Under the pieces are notes generated by a model, which was given only the letters and a program-made list of their open reading frames with translations, had not been told where the DNA came from and ran no database searches. Positions 27,630-37,638 of a DNA stretch of 64,000 bases are shown here, piece by piece. The translations under genes and the position numbers were made by a program. The number at the start of each line of letters is the position of its first letter. Position 1 is the stretch's first letter. The stretch comes from Serratia liquefaciens ATCC 27592 (GTDB lineage: Bacteria > Pseudomonadota > Gammaproteobacteria > Enterobacterales > Enterobacteriaceae). The stretch covers positions 1,116,001-1,180,000 of the forward strand of contig NC_021741.1 of the NCBI RefSeq assembly GCF_000422085.1, given 5' to 3'.

Positions 27630-27690
27630 TTACGTAGACATCATCAGCCTGTGAGGGCGGTTATGGAGGAATGTCATCTCCGTTGTTCGG
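27630..27690 (-). promoter_or_regulatory. Fluoride riboswitch (crcB RNA motif)
   Basis: On the minus strand 80-140 bases before crcB the leader reads GGAGATG-N3-TTCCTCC, then TAACCGCC, and after a short variable loop GCTGATGATGTCTACG. These are the conserved blocks and pseudoknot elements of the fluoride riboswitch, in the right order and spacing. A second hairpin (GCGTA GCGT TACGC, about 27603-27616) follows and may be part of the expression platform. Identification is from memory of the consensus and position before crcB. Confidence 0.87.
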
Positions 27691-27788
27691 CACGGCTGTT
27701 TGGCTGTGCATAGGGGATGTTACACCCAGCGCAGCCCGTTTTGTAGTAGCAAAAGTGACAGAAAAAGCGGAAGTCGTCACTCTGGGCG

Positions 27789-28850
27789 TCAATGGCCGGG
27801 TACGGCCAGCTCCAGGCGATTGCGGCCGTTGTTCTTGGCGCGGTACAACGCATTGTCTGCGGCTTTCAACCAGTCCAGATAGCCGCTCATCTCGCCGTGA
27901 TAATCCGCAATGCCGGCGCTGATGTTGAGCCGCAGTTGCGGGGCTTCGCGAAAAATGACCTCATTGAGCCGTTCCTGAATGCGCAATAACGCAATGCTGG
28001 CCTGCTCGGCGCTGGTGTTGGGCAGCACTGCGCCAAATTCGTCGCCGCCGTAGCGTCCGACAATATCTACGGCGCGCAGACCAATTAACAGTTCTTCCGC
28101 CAGCACCGCCAGCGCTTCGTCCCCCAACGCATGGCCGAAGGTGTCGTTGATGGTTTTAAAGCGATCGATATCCATCAGAATCAGGGTTGCGGTGTGCTGA
28201 TAACGGCGACAGCTGTCAAATTGATGATGCAGCAAATGCTCCCAGTGGCGGCGGTTGTACAACCCGGTAAGCCCGTCACGCATGCTGATGCGCAGCAGCT
28301 CCTGTTTCTTTTCCGCCAGCCGTTTGGCGGTGCGGTAGGTGACTAACCCCAGCAGTATCGGATAGAGGTAGATCATTGGCAGGCACAGGTAGACCTGCGA
28401 CGCCGTACTTTCCGGCTGAAAGGGAAAGCCCATCAGGGCGCCGATCGTCAGAGCGCCGGCCAGTTGTGCCCCCAGGCCTTTGAAGAACAGCGGCTTACCC
28501 GCAGCGGCTATGTTGTTCATTCCCATCATCGATAAGATTACCACCGACGGCAAGGCGTTGAAGGCCATCATCGCCACCCACAGGCCGCCGAAAAACGAAT
28601 CGATCAGCAGGTTACGGATTTCGGCCTTGAACGGCTGGGAGGAACGTCGTGCCCATTGATAGGCGAGGTGTGGCCAGATAAAGCCGTGCAAAATCAGCAG
28701 GACCCACAACAATGGGGCGGTGTTTTGGGTGTAGAAAACTGAAAATACGCACAGAGAACCTATGCCCAGGCCGACGATGCGCGGCAGATAGGTGCGTCTG
28801 GCAAAGCTAAGGCCGGATTTTCGGGTATCTATGACTGATGGCTTGTACAT
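27789..28850 (-). CDS. MASE2-GGDEF diguanylate cyclase (DgcC/AdrA-like)
   Basis: A 353-residue protein. The N-terminal 175 residues are hydrophobic, with the RRTYLPRIVGLGIGSLCV start typical of MASE2; residues about 185-345 form a GGDEF domain with active site GRYGGDEFG. A canonical inhibitory site RAVD (RxxD) lies five residues before GGDEF, so product inhibition is expected. The architecture is that of AdrA/DgcC, which drives cellulose synthesis, but no cellulose or curli genes are near. GGAG before ATG 28850. Confidence 0.87.
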   Translation of the reverse strand: MYKPSVIDTRKSGLSFARRTYLPRIVGLGIGSLCVFSVFYTQNTAPLLWVLLILHGFIWPHLAYQWARRSSQPFKAEIRNLLIDSFFGGLWVAMMAFNALPSVVILSMMGMNNIAAAGKPLFFKGLGAQLAGALTIGALMGFPFQPESTASQVYLCLPMIYLYPILLGLVTYRTAKRLAEKKQELLRISMRDGLTGLYNRRHWEHLLHHQFDSCRRYQHTATLILMDIDRFKTINDTFGHALGDEALAVLAEELLIGLRAVDIVGRYGGDEFGAVLPNTSAEQASIALLRIQERLNEVIFREAPQLRLNISAGIADYHGEMSGYLDWLKAADNALYRAKNNGRNRLELAVPGH

Positions 28851-29068
28851 CCGGCAACTCCATGATGAGCAGGGTGACAGCGTACCACGCGGCTTCTAAA
28901 CTCAGAATAGTCTGATTAATGCCCAGTGCGGATAAAATTGAGCCGTGGTGGGGATCTCACTCTGTTACATGTTGCTGTTGTCTTGCTCCGGAGAAAGTAG
29001 GTAAATACCCGCAGGCAAGGTTTGTTTTCTCGCTGCATTCGCAGCGCTATATGAATAAGAAGGTGAGT

Positions 29069-29278
29069 ATGGAAGGGATCAGTATTACCAAACTTCTGGT
29101 GATTGCGGTGTTGATCATCTTGCTGTTCGGTACCAGCAAACTGCGCACGTTGGGCGCGGATTTAGGTGCGGCGCTGAAGGGCTTTAAAAAGGCCGTGGGC
29201 GACGATACCACCCCACCGCCAGCCAACACGGCAGAAAGCCAGGCCAACCCGCAGAGCGTCGAAAAGAAAGACGTTTAA
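29069..29278 (+). CDS. tatE: Sec-independent translocase subunit TatE
   Basis: A 69-residue TatA/E protein: one N-terminal helix ([18 protein letters not shown]), the hinge and FGTSKL motif, an amphipathic helix ([11 protein letters not shown]) and a polar tail. It helps form the twin-arginine protein-conducting assembly. The isolated position beside lipA marks it as TatE and not TatA of the tatABC operon. ATG 29069 follows AAGGTGAG; an in-frame ATG six codons earlier is weaker. Confidence 0.92.
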   Translation: MEGISITKLLVIAVLIILLFGTSKLRTLGADLGAALKGFKKAVGDDTTPPPANTAESQANPQSVEKKDV

Positions 29279-29301
29279 TCACGCTTTCTGCCAGGCAATA
29301 A

Positions 29302-29332
29302 AAAACGGATGCCGCGAGGACATCCGTTTTTT
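29302..29332. terminator. Bidirectional terminator between tatE and lipA
   Basis: ACGGATG (29305-29311) pairs with CATCCGT (29321-29327), flanked by AAAA and TTTTTT, so it can end both the rightward tatE and the leftward lipA transcripts. Confidence 0.87.
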
Positions 29333-29373
29333 GTCGTTTCCGCAGGGGGAAACGTAACAAATCATTGCTGCAA

Positions 29374-30339
29374 TTACTTCACTTCCATCCCTTTTGCCTG
29401 CAAATCGGCATGGTAGGAGGAACGAACAAACGGACCGCAGGCTGCATGGGTAAAGCCCATTGCCATCGCTTCTTCTTTCATTTCATCGAATTCGGCCGGG
29501 CTGACGTAACGCTGCACCGGCAAGTGATGACGGCTTGGCTGCAAATACTGGCCCAAGGTCAACATGGTGACGCCATGGCGACGCAGATCGCGCATGACCT
29601 CAACGATTTCCGCATTGGTTTCCCCCAGGCCGACCATCAGGCCAGACTTGGTTGGGATATGCGGATGCGCTTCCTTGAACCGCTCCAGCAGCTTCAGTGA
29701 CCACTCGTAGTTAGCGCCCGGACGCACCTGGCGATAAACACGCGGCACGTTTTCCAGATTGTGGTTAAACACATCCGGCGGCGTTTCGGTCAGAATTTCC
29801 AGTGCGCGATCCATACGGCCGCGGAAGTCAGGCACCAGGGTTTCAATCTTGATGGTCGGGTTTTTCGCGCGGATGGCAGCGATGCAGTCGGCAAAGTGCT
29901 GGGCACCGCCGTCACGCAGGTCGTCGCGGTCAACCGAGGTGATCACCACATAGCGCAGGCCCATATCGGCGATGGTCTGAGCCAGTTTCTCCGGCTCGTT
30001 GGCATCCGGGGCTACCGGACGACCGTGGGCTACGTCGCAGAACGGGCAGCGACGAGTACAGATTGCGCCCAGGATCATAAAGGTCGCGGTGCCGTGGTTG
30101 AAACACTCAGACAGGTTCGGGCAGGAAGCTTCTTCGCACACCGAATGCAGACCGTTTTTACGCATTGCGGCTTTAATGCCCTGAATGCGCGTAGAGTCGG
30201 CAGGGAGTTTGATTTTCATCCACTCGGGTTTACGCAACAGCTCCTGCCGTTCGGTGACCACCGTTTTAATCGGGATCAACGCCATTTTGTCTGCATCGCG
30301 GTATTTGACGCCGCGTTCCATCTGAATTGGTTTACTCAT
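29374..30339 (-). CDS. lipA: Lipoyl synthase LipA
   Basis: A 321-residue radical SAM enzyme that inserts two sulfurs into protein-bound octanoyl groups. It has both iron-sulfur sites: the auxiliary [12 protein letters not shown] and the radical [11 protein letters not shown]. The length equals the E. coli protein when started at ATG 30339 ([18 protein letters not shown]). Its start lies inside the end of lipB (eight-base overlap ATGAGTAA), so translation is coupled. E. coli has ybeF between the two; it is absent here. Confidence 0.96.
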   Translation of the reverse strand: MSKPIQMERGVKYRDADKMALIPIKTVVTERQELLRKPEWMKIKLPADSTRIQGIKAAMRKNGLHSVCEEASCPNLSECFNHGTATFMILGAICTRRCPFCDVAHGRPVAPDANEPEKLAQTIADMGLRYVVITSVDRDDLRDGGAQHFADCIAAIRAKNPTIKIETLVPDFRGRMDRALEILTETPPDVFNHNLENVPRVYRQVRPGANYEWSLKLLERFKEAHPHIPTKSGLMVGLGETNAEIVEVMRDLRRHGVTMLTLGQYLQPSRHHLPVQRYVSPAEFDEMKEEAMAMGFTHAACGPFVRSSYHADLQAKGMEVK

Positions 30340-31000
30340 AATCGTGCAGGTTCCAGTTACGAAGCTCGACCTTCGGGTAGCCGAGTAAATGAACAAATTC
30401 CTGTACCAGGACGGGGTGTACGTCTTCTATGCCGACGCCGGGCGCCAGCGCGCTGACCTGCGCCATCTGCATGCCGGCGTAACCGCAAGGGTTGATACGC
30501 TGGAAAGGGGTGAGATCCATGGCCACATTCAGGGCCAGGCCGTGGAATGAACTGCCTTTGCGGATCCGCAAACCCAACGAACAGATCTTTTGCTCCCCCA
30601 CGTAAACACCGGGCGCATCCGGACGGGCACGCGATTCAATGTGAAAGTGGGCGAGGGTATTAATAACGGTATCTTCGATAGCCGTGACCAGTTGGCGAAC
30701 GCCAACCTTGCTGCGTTTCAGATCGACCATCACGTACATCACCTGTTGCCCCGGCCCGTGGTAGGTTACCTGGCCACCGCGATCGCTCTGGATCACCGGA
30801 ATGTCACCCGGCATTAACAGATGCTCCGCTTTACCGGCCTGGCCCTGAGTAAATACGGGCTGATGCTGAACCAACCACAGCTCATCGGGCGTGGCTTCGG
30901 TTCGGCGATCGGTGAAGTTGTGCATGGCTTGGGATACAGGCTCGTAGGGCTGCAACCCCAGCTGACGCAAAATGATCTTGTCTGGTTGCAAAAGAGTCAT
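30332..31000 (-). CDS. lipB: Octanoyl-ACP:protein N-octanoyltransferase LipB
   Basis: A 222-residue transferase that moves octanoate from ACP to lipoyl domains, providing the LipA substrate. The catalytic Cys and Lys lie in [34 protein letters not shown] is the family's substrate pocket motif. The C-terminus is slightly longer than in E. coli. It overlaps lipA by eight bases. The preceding 258-bp space holds an ERIC repeat and the ybeD terminator. Confidence 0.95.
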   Translation of the reverse strand: MTLLQPDKIILRQLGLQPYEPVSQAMHNFTDRRTEATPDELWLVQHQPVFTQGQAGKAEHLLMPGDIPVIQSDRGGQVTYHGPGQQVMYVMVDLKRSKVGVRQLVTAIEDTVINTLAHFHIESRARPDAPGVYVGEQKICSLGLRIRKGSSFHGLALNVAMDLTPFQRINPCGYAGMQMAQVSALAPGVGIEDVHPVLVQEFVHLLGYPKVELRNWNLHDYE

Positions 31001-31059
31001 CGTCAGGTTACAGAAGTGGTAAAGCCATTATACCGGGCGCTCTGGCCCGCGACCAGCAT

Positions 31060-31186
31060 TTATACCCTTCATGCTTGAAGCTGCCTCTGTGTTGGCCACG
31101 CTTTCTCACCCGAATCACTTACTTAAGTAAGCTCAGCGGGATTCGGCCGCTTGCCGCCTTGATGCAGCTCCAATCATTTTGGGATA
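31060..31186. repeat. ERIC element A
   Basis: A 127-bp imperfect palindrome from TATACCCTTCAT to TTTTGGGATA, with the hallmark centre CACTTACTTAAGTAAG. The length is exactly that of a full ERIC (IRU) unit. It lies between ybeD and lipB and would be present in any read-through RNA as a long hairpin. The arms are more diverged than in copies C and D. Confidence 0.85.
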
Positions 31187-31202
31187 GCTGACCCAAAATG
31201 CG

Positions 31203-31235
31203 CAACCCGGGCAGAGGATGCTCTGGCCCGGGTTG
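31203..31235 (-). terminator. Terminator after ybeD
   Basis: A long stem CAACCCGGGCAGAG / CTCTGGCCCGGGTTG (one bulged base) begins 24 bases after the ybeD stop on the minus strand and is followed by GCGCATTTTGGG, a short T-run. Confidence 0.7.
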
Positions 31236-31258
31236 AAAAGCAGAGGATTGTGCTGGAA

Positions 31259-31522
31259 TTACAGCACCATGCGGACAATTTCAAGGTTGCCCAACTCATC
31301 ATATAAGGTTTCCACCTGGTCAATATGGGTGGCATTGATGGTGATGGACACGGAGTGGTAATTGCCTTTGCTGCTAGGTTTAACCTGCGGGTTATAGTCC
31401 CCAGGAGCGTGGCGCTGCACCACTTCAACCACCTGGTCTACCAGCTCGGGTTGTGCCAGGCCCATTACCTTGTAGGTAAATGAGCAAGGGAATTCGAGCA
31501 GTTCGTTCAGTTTAGTTTTCAT
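31259..31522 (-). CDS. ybeD: DUF493 family protein YbeD
   Basis: An 87-residue ACT-like ferredoxin-fold protein, conserved between dacA and lipB across enterobacteria. The core [21 protein letters not shown] and C-terminal VRMVL match YbeD. Its role is unproven; it has been suggested to regulate lipoate metabolism through its location. ATG 31522 is preceded by GAGCGCAC, a modest ribosome site. Confidence 0.94.
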   Translation of the reverse strand: MKTKLNELLEFPCSFTYKVMGLAQPELVDQVVEVVQRHAPGDYNPQVKPSSKGNYHSVSITINATHIDQVETLYDELGNLEIVRMVL

Positions 31523-31568
31523 GTGCGCTCCAGAGTGCGGCTATCGATATAGCGAGTCTATAAATTAT

Positions 31569-31590
31569 AACTCCCGCCGGAGCGGGAGTT
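31569..31590 (-). terminator. Terminator after dacA
   Basis: A perfect nine-base stem AACTCCCGC / GCGGGAGTT with loop CGGA stands 43 bases after the dacA stop and is followed on the minus strand by an AT-rich tract (ATAATTTATA). Confidence 0.75.
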
Positions 31591-31633
31591 AATGTTAATC
31601 AGTATATGGGGGCAATTTTGCCCATTTCAACTG

Positions 31634-32845
31634 TTAACCGAACCAGTGGTGGAACATCAGTTTGATGTAATCGACGATACGGCTGAAGAAACCGCCTTCT
31701 TTCACTTCGTTCATCACTACCAGCGGACGCTGGTCGATGGTTTTACCGTCCAGCTGGAAGTTGATGCTGCCGACAACCTGGTTTTTAGCCAGTGGCGCAT
31801 GAATTTCCGGGGTGTTCAGCACGTAGCTGGCTTTAAGATCTTTCATGCGGCCGCGTGGGATGGTCAGGTAAACGTCTTTGTCTACGCCCAACTCAACGCG
31901 ATCTGCATCGCCGAACCAGACTGGCTCAGACGCAAACTCTTTGCCTACTTTCAGTGGCGCAACGGTTTCGAAGAAGCGGAAGCCCCAGGTCAGCAGTTTC
32001 TTGCTCTCGGTTTCGCGGCCCTTGTAAGTACGACCGCCCAGCACTGCGGAGATCAGACGCATCTGGCCTTCGGTCGCAGAAGCCACCAGGTTATAGCCCG
32101 CGGCGTCGGTATGGCCGGTTTTGATGCCGTCCACGTTCAGGCTGGTATCCCACAGCAGACCGTTACGGTTCATCTGGCGGATATTGTTGAAGGTGAACTC
32201 TTTTTCTTTATAAATCGCGTATTCGTCCGGCACGTCGCGGATCAGCGCCTGGCCGATCAACGCCATATCGCGTGCGGAGCTGTACTGACCCTGTGCGTCC
32301 AGGCCGTGTACCGTTTGGAAGTGGGTGTTCTGCAGGCCCAGCTTGCTGACGTAGGTGTTCATCAGGTTAACGAATGCGTCCTGGCTGCCGGCCACGTAGT
32401 CGGCCATGGCCACACAGGCGTCGTTACCTGACTGCAGGTTGATGCCGCGGGTCAGCTTGGAGACCGGTACGCGGTCGCCAGGCTTGAGGAACATCAGGGA
32501 AGACCCTTTGAATACCGGGTTGCCGGTTGCCCAGGCGTCTTGACCTACGGTCACCAGATCTTCCTGGCCGATTTTGCCTGCTTTCAGCGCTTGACCGATG
32601 ACGTAGCTGGTCATCATTTTTGTCAGGCTGGCAGGATCACGGCGCGCATCGGCGTTCATTTCCGCCAAAACTTTACCGGAATTGTAATCAATCAGGACGT
32701 AGGATTCCGCATCGATCTGCGGCACGCCTGGGATCATGGTCTTGATATTAACGTCATCGGCATGCGCAACGGTGGTTGCACTCATCGCGATAACGGTGCC
32801 GAGCGCTATGCTCTTGATTAAGCGAAAAGAAGTTACTTGTTTCAT
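31634..32845 (-). CDS. dacA: D-alanyl-D-alanine carboxypeptidase PBP5
   Basis: A 403-residue periplasmic enzyme that trims the last D-Ala from peptidoglycan pentapeptides. It has a signal peptide (cleavage after VAHA, near residue 29), the three serine-peptidase motifs SLTK, SGN and KTG (in DGIKTGHTD), and the C-terminal amphipathic anchor ([18 protein letters not shown]). The length equals E. coli DacA when started at ATG 32845. It is 111 bp before ybeD and 177 bp after rlpA. Confidence 0.96.
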   Translation of the reverse strand: MKQVTSFRLIKSIALGTVIAMSATTVAHADDVNIKTMIPGVPQIDAESYVLIDYNSGKVLAEMNADARRDPASLTKMMTSYVIGQALKAGKIGQEDLVTVGQDAWATGNPVFKGSSLMFLKPGDRVPVSKLTRGINLQSGNDACVAMADYVAGSQDAFVNLMNTYVSKLGLQNTHFQTVHGLDAQGQYSSARDMALIGQALIRDVPDEYAIYKEKEFTFNNIRQMNRNGLLWDTSLNVDGIKTGHTDAAGYNLVASATEGQMRLISAVLGGRTYKGRETESKKLLTWGFRFFETVAPLKVGKEFASEPVWFGDADRVELGVDKDVYLTIPRGRMKDLKASYVLNTPEIHAPLAKNQVVGSINFQLDGKTIDQRPLVVMNEVKEGGFFSRIVDYIKLMFHHWFG

Positions 32846-33022
32846 GATCGAGACTACAACATCCATGAGGGTAAAGTTAAAAAACGAGCCACACTATAAC
32901 AGATGAGATCCTGGCAGGCATTAGTCAATCCTCTGACTTATCACGCTTTACAAGCTTTTGCTGAAAGAAAATGTTTCAGCTAAAAATCAGCTTATCGGTC
33001 GCGATTGCCCGCCGGTCTATGT

Positions 33023-34099
33023 TTAGGGTGCGGCAGTGACAAAAGATTGTTGCTGCGCTTCAGTGGCCAGGCGCTGCTGCAGCTGAGCTGCTTGCTGACG
33101 ATCGCTGAACGGGCCGAGCTGTACGCGGTAGACGCTGCCGTTGGCGGCAACTTTACCCGGTACGCCGAATTTTTGGCTCAGGCTTTGCTGCCAGCTTTGC
33201 GCGCGCTCGGCACTGCTCAGCGCGCCGACCTGCACCACATAGCCGCCTGTTGAAGAGGCACTGCTTGCTGCAACGGCTGCGGTCGCGGCGACCGGTGCGG
33301 CAATGGCGGCGGGTTCAGGCTCTGAGCTTTCCAACACGCCGGCCGGTACGGCGCTTGGCGCGCCGAGGAAGCCGCTGCGGCTATTGCCGGCGCTGCTTGC
33401 CGGAGCCGCGTCGCCGGTGTTCAGGCTGCCGTTGTCAATCGGGCGCACGGCGGCACCGCTGGCTACTGGGACGTCCTGTTGAATGGGAGTTCCCATGCTG
33501 CTGGAGCCCAGATCCGGGCGAGCGGGTAGGGCATAGCTTTGTTTGGCGACGGTAGTGCCGATGGTGCCAGGGCCACTGAGGGTGCCATCCGGGGCAACGT
33601 TGATGAAATCAACCTTGACCTTGGTGTTGTTGGACAGGTTCAGACGATCGGCGACGGCTCGCGACAAATCGATGATGCGACCTTTGGTGTAAGGCCCGCG
33701 ATCGTTAACGCGCACTACCAGTTGGCGACCGTTGGCCAGGTTGGTCACGCGTACGTAGCTTGGGATCGGCAGCGTCGGGTGTGCGGCGGTCAGGCCGTTA
33801 GGATCAAACTGTTCCCCCAGCGCGGTGGTATTCCCCCTGGCTTCTTCGCCATAGGAACTGGCCAGACCGGTCTGCGAGAAGTTCTGAGGATCTTTTACAA
33901 TGCGGTAAGTGTCGCCATTAACCTTATAATCCTGCAGGTTATTGGGGTTATAGGGTTCATATTGAGGCTCTACGCCACCGATTTCCACCACCGGTCCGTT
34001 ATACGGCTGCTGCGGCGGCGCTTGCTGTTCCGTGGTCGGGGCGGTACAGGCGGAAAGTAATACCGCGACTACGCCGACCCAAAGCCATTCCTTACGCAT
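33023..34099 (-). CDS. rlpA: Rare lipoprotein A, septal-ring SPOR protein
   Basis: A 358-residue lipoprotein (lipobox LLSACT at residues about 15-19). Residues about 78-170 form the double-psi beta-barrel lytic transglycosylase-like domain (TGLASSYGEEARGN, VRVNDRGPYTKGRIIDLS); a low-complexity Ala/Pro/Ser linker follows, and the last 75 residues are a SPOR domain (YVVQVGALSSAERAQ) that binds denuded glycan at the septum. It is ten bases downstream of mrdB in the rod-shape operon. Confidence 0.95.
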   Translation of the reverse strand: MRKEWLWVGVVAVLLSACTAPTTEQQAPPQQPYNGPVVEIGGVEPQYEPYNPNNLQDYKVNGDTYRIVKDPQNFSQTGLASSYGEEARGNTTALGEQFDPNGLTAAHPTLPIPSYVRVTNLANGRQLVVRVNDRGPYTKGRIIDLSRAVADRLNLSNNTKVKVDFINVAPDGTLSGPGTIGTTVAKQSYALPARPDLGSSSMGTPIQQDVPVASGAAVRPIDNGSLNTGDAAPASSAGNSRSGFLGAPSAVPAGVLESSEPEPAAIAAPVAATAAVAASSASSTGGYVVQVGALSSAERAQSWQQSLSQKFGVPGKVAANGSVYRVQLGPFSDRQQAAQLQQRLATEAQQQSFVTAAP

Positions 34100-34109
34100 T
34101 ACTCACCTC

Positions 34110-35222
34110 TTATAAACTTTTAGACATCATTTTCCGATGCGTGTGGATCGACATGATAATGCCGAACCCAGCCATAAGCACAATCAGCGCCGAACCCCCG
34201 TAACTGACCAGAGGCAAAGGTACGCCAACTACCGGTAAAATACCACTGACCATACCAATGTTAACAAACACATAAACGAACAAAATCAGCATCAGCCCGC
34301 CGACCATCACTCGGCCGAAGGTGGTTTGCGCCTTGGCGGCGATCATCAAACCGCGGATGATCACCAGCAGGTATAGCGCCAGCAGCACCAGTACTCCGAC
34401 CAGCCCCAGCTCCTCGGCCAGCACCGCAAAGATAAAGTCGGTGTGGCGTTCCGGCAGAAATTCCAGTTGTGACTGGGTACCATGCAGCCAGCCTTTACCG
34501 GACAGACCGCCGGAGCCGATGGCAATTTTCGACTGAATAATGTGGTAGCCGGCGCCAAGGGGGTCGGTTTCCGGATCGAGTAGCATCATAACGCGGTCGC
34601 GCTGATAGCCGTGCATCAGGAAGAACCACAGCACCGGGATAAAGGCCGCCAGCAGCACGGCGGCTACGGCGATCAGCTTCCAGCTCATGCCGGACAGGAA
34701 TAGCACGAACAGGCCGGAGGCGGCGATCAGAATCGAGGTACCCAAATCCGGCTGTGCGGCAACCAGCAGCGTAGGCAGGAAAATCAGTACCAGCGCAATC
34801 GCCGTATTCTTCAGCGAAGGGGGGCAGACGTCGCGGTTCATAAAGCGCGCTACCATCAGCGGTACCGCGATTTTGGCGATCTCGGACGGCTGGAAACGCA
34901 CGAAGCCGAGATCCAGCCAGCGCTGGGCGCCTTTACTGATCTGGCCGAAAGCATCCACCAAAATCAGCAGTATCACGCAGAAAATATACAGATACGGTGC
35001 CCAGCTTTCATAGACCCGCGGCGGGATTTGCGCCATGACGGCCATGACGATCAACCCCATGACAATCTGGCCGATCTTGCGCTCCATCATGCCGATGTCC
35101 TGGCCGCTGGCGCTCCACATCACGAAAGCGCTGTAGACCAGCAGGGCCAGAATTAACAGCAGGAATGTGGGGTCGATATGGATTTTGGTCCAGATCGACG
35201 CTTTTTGTTGGCTTTCAGTCAT
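34110..35222 (-). CDS. mrdB: Peptidoglycan glycosyltransferase MrdB (RodA)
   Basis: A 370-residue, about 10-helix SEDS polymerase of the elongasome. Family signatures are [21 protein letters not shown] and, at the C-terminus, [15 protein letters not shown]. It polymerises lipid II together with PBP2, whose gene lies eight bases upstream. The length matches E. coli RodA (370). Confidence 0.96.
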   Translation of the reverse strand: MTESQQKASIWTKIHIDPTFLLLILALLVYSAFVMWSASGQDIGMMERKIGQIVMGLIVMAVMAQIPPRVYESWAPYLYIFCVILLILVDAFGQISKGAQRWLDLGFVRFQPSEIAKIAVPLMVARFMNRDVCPPSLKNTAIALVLIFLPTLLVAAQPDLGTSILIAASGLFVLFLSGMSWKLIAVAAVLLAAFIPVLWFFLMHGYQRDRVMMLLDPETDPLGAGYHIIQSKIAIGSGGLSGKGWLHGTQSQLEFLPERHTDFIFAVLAEELGLVGVLVLLALYLLVIIRGLMIAAKAQTTFGRVMVGGLMLILFVYVFVNIGMVSGILPVVGVPLPLVSYGGSALIVLMAGFGIIMSIHTHRKMMSKSL

Positions 35223-35230
35223 GTTCTACC

Positions 35231-37126
35231 TTAATCACCTTCTACACCAGGCGGCAGCGGAGCCGCGTCCGGTAATTGCGTATTGTTGTCGCCCAGCAAG
35301 ATATGGTCGAGGATCTGACGAGTGATCGTCCCGACCGCTGGACCGGCACCGCCGTTTTCCAGAATGATGGCGACCGAAACCGTCGGATTATCGAAGGGAG
35401 CGAAGGCCGTCATCAGTTTGTGGTCACGCAGGTGCTCTGCGAGTTTGTGGGCGTTATAGGTTTCGTAACCGAATACCTGTGCGGTCCCCGATTTCGCCGC
35501 GGCTTTGTATGGCGTACCTGCAAAGTACTTGCGTGCCGTCCCATTTGGGCGGTTGGCCACGCCATACATGCCGTCTTTGGCAATTTCCCAGAAGCCGGAA
35601 TGAATATCGCCGATCTGCGTGCTCTCTTCCTGCTGGAAAGGCACCAGCACGCCATTGATACGGGTGCTCTGCAGCAGGTGCGGCGTTTTGACGTTGCCGT
35701 CGTTAATCAGGGTGGTCAGCGCCTTGGCCATCTGGATCGGCGTCGCCGTCCAATAACCCTGGCCGATACCTACCGGAATGGTGTCCCCCTGATACCAGGG
35801 TTTTTTATAGCGCTTGAATTTCCAGTCACGAGTCGGCATCAGGCCGGAACGCTCTTCTGACAGATCGATGCCGGTATATTCGCCGTAACCGAACTTGGTC
35901 AGCCAGGTTGACAGGCGATCGATGCCCATGTCGTAAGCGACCTGATAGAAGAAGGTATCCGCGGACTCTTCCAACGCTTTGGTGACGTTCAGGCGGCCGT
36001 GGCCCCATTTTTTCCAGTCGCGGAAGCGTTTTTCCGAGCCGGGCAATTGCCACCAGCCGGGATCGAAGACGATGGTGTTCTTGGTGATCACCCCGGCGCT
36101 GAGCGCCGAAACGGAAATATACGGCTTCACCGTGGAGGCGGGTGGGTAGAGCCCTTGCGTGGCACGATTGATCAGCGGCCGGTTCGGATCGTTGAGCAGC
36201 CCCTGGTAATCCTTGCTGGAGATGCCGTCGACGAACAGGTTCGGGTCATAGCTGGGGTTGGACACCATAGCCAGAATGCCGCCGGTGCGCGGATCGCTCA
36301 CCACCACTGCCGCACGGCTGCCCACCAGCAGCTGCTCGATATAGCGCTGCAGGTTGAGATCCAGCGTCAGATAGACGTCTTTGCCGGCGGAAGGCGGTTG
36401 CTCATGCAATTGGCGGATCACCCGGCCACGGTTGTTGACTTCAACCTCTTCGTAGCCGGTTTTGCCATGCAGGGTTTCTTCGTAATAGCGTTCGATGCCC
36501 AGCTTGCCGATGTCGTGCGTCGCAGCGTAGTTGGCCAGCTTGCCGTCTTTATCCAGGCGTTCGACGTCACGGTCGTTGATCTTCGACACGTAGCCGATCA
36601 CATGGGTCAGGGCGGAACCATAAGGGTAATAGCGACGCTGGTAGCCTTTGACCTCTACGCCGGGGAAGCGGAACTGGTTAACCGCAAAACGCGCCACCTG
36701 CACTTCACTCAGGGCGGTTTTCACCGGGATAGAGACGAAACGGCGCGAGCGCTTGCGCTCTTTTTCGAAGTTTGTGATGTCGTCATCGGTCAAATCGACC
36801 ACCGAACGCAGCGCCTGTAGCGTGGCTTTCAGGTCATCGACCTTTTCCGGCATCAACTCCAGTTGGTAGATGGTGCGGTTGAGCGCCAGCGGAGTGCCGT
36901 TGCGATCGTAAATAATGCCGCGGCTGGGCGCGATCGGCACCAGTTTGATGCGGTTTTCGTTGGAGCGGGTGCGGTAATCCTCAAAGCGGACGATTTGCAG
37001 GTTATACAGATTGGCGATGAGGGTGCCGGTCAGCACCAGGATGACCAAGAACGCCACCAGGGCGCGGCGTACAAACAGGGCGGATTCGGCCGTATAGTCG
37101 CGAAAAGGGTTACGTTCTATTTTCAT
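35231..37126 (-). CDS. mrdA: Penicillin-binding protein 2, transpeptidase
   Basis: A 631-residue bitopic transpeptidase for cell elongation. A short cytoplasmic N-terminus and one helix (ALVAFLVILVLTGTLIANLY) lead to the pedestal domain and then the transpeptidase with SxxK (PPASTVKPYI), SADT-type motif region (ALEESADTFFYQV) and KSGTAQVFG. It is partner of MrdB. The first of four linked genes rlmH-mrdA-mrdB-rlpA is rlmH 38 bp upstream. Confidence 0.96.
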   Translation of the reverse strand: MKIERNPFRDYTAESALFVRRALVAFLVILVLTGTLIANLYNLQIVRFEDYRTRSNENRIKLVPIAPSRGIIYDRNGTPLALNRTIYQLELMPEKVDDLKATLQALRSVVDLTDDDITNFEKERKRSRRFVSIPVKTALSEVQVARFAVNQFRFPGVEVKGYQRRYYPYGSALTHVIGYVSKINDRDVERLDKDGKLANYAATHDIGKLGIERYYEETLHGKTGYEEVEVNNRGRVIRQLHEQPPSAGKDVYLTLDLNLQRYIEQLLVGSRAAVVVSDPRTGGILAMVSNPSYDPNLFVDGISSKDYQGLLNDPNRPLINRATQGLYPPASTVKPYISVSALSAGVITKNTIVFDPGWWQLPGSEKRFRDWKKWGHGRLNVTKALEESADTFFYQVAYDMGIDRLSTWLTKFGYGEYTGIDLSEERSGLMPTRDWKFKRYKKPWYQGDTIPVGIGQGYWTATPIQMAKALTTLINDGNVKTPHLLQSTRINGVLVPFQQEESTQIGDIHSGFWEIAKDGMYGVANRPNGTARKYFAGTPYKAAAKSGTAQVFGYETYNAHKLAEHLRDHKLMTAFAPFDNPTVSVAIILENGGAGPAVGTITRQILDHILLGDNNTQLPDAAPLPPGVEGD

Positions 37127-37164
37127 CCCGCTGCTTTATTTCACTCTGTCACTATTACCACCGG

Positions 37165-37635
37165 TTATTCCCGGTGGTAAGGATGATTTGTTGTAATGCT
37201 CCAGGCGCGATAGAGGCTTTCAGCCACCAGCACGCGCACTAAAGGATGCGGTAATGTCAACGGTGAGAGCGACCAACTCTGTTCGGCGGCGGCCTTACAC
37301 GCCGGGGCCAGCCCTTCCGGGCCGCCAATCAGCAGGCTGACGTTGCGGCCGTCCTGCTTCCAGCGTTCGAGTTGTTGCGCCAACTGCGGCGTTTCCCACG
37401 GCGTACCGGGAATATCCAGCGTGACAATGCGATTGCCTTTGCCTACCGCAGCCAGCATCTGCTCGCCTTCCTTTTCCAGAATGCGTTTGATATCGGCATT
37501 CTTGCCGCGCTTGCCCGCCGGGATTTCGGTCAGCTCAAACGGCATGTCTTTCGGAAAGCGGTGCAGATAATCCATAAAGCCGGTCTGCACCCAGTCTGGC
37601 ATTTTAGTGCCGACGGCTACCAGTTGCAGTTTCAC
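37165..37635 (-). CDS. rlmH: 23S rRNA pseudouridine-1915 N3-methyltransferase RlmH
   Basis: A 156-residue SPOUT methyltransferase that modifies m3-pseudouridine 1915 on assembled 70S ribosomes. The SAM-binding knot segments [14 protein letters not shown] and [20 protein letters not shown] are intact, with the C-terminal Tyr-His. It lies three bases after rsfS. Confidence 0.96.
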   Translation of the reverse strand: MKLQLVAVGTKMPDWVQTGFMDYLHRFPKDMPFELTEIPAGKRGKNADIKRILEKEGEQMLAAVGKGNRIVTLDIPGTPWETPQLAQQLERWKQDGRNVSLLIGGPEGLAPACKAAAEQSWSLSPLTLPHPLVRVLVAESLYRAWSITTNHPYHRE

Positions 37636-37638
37636 CGC

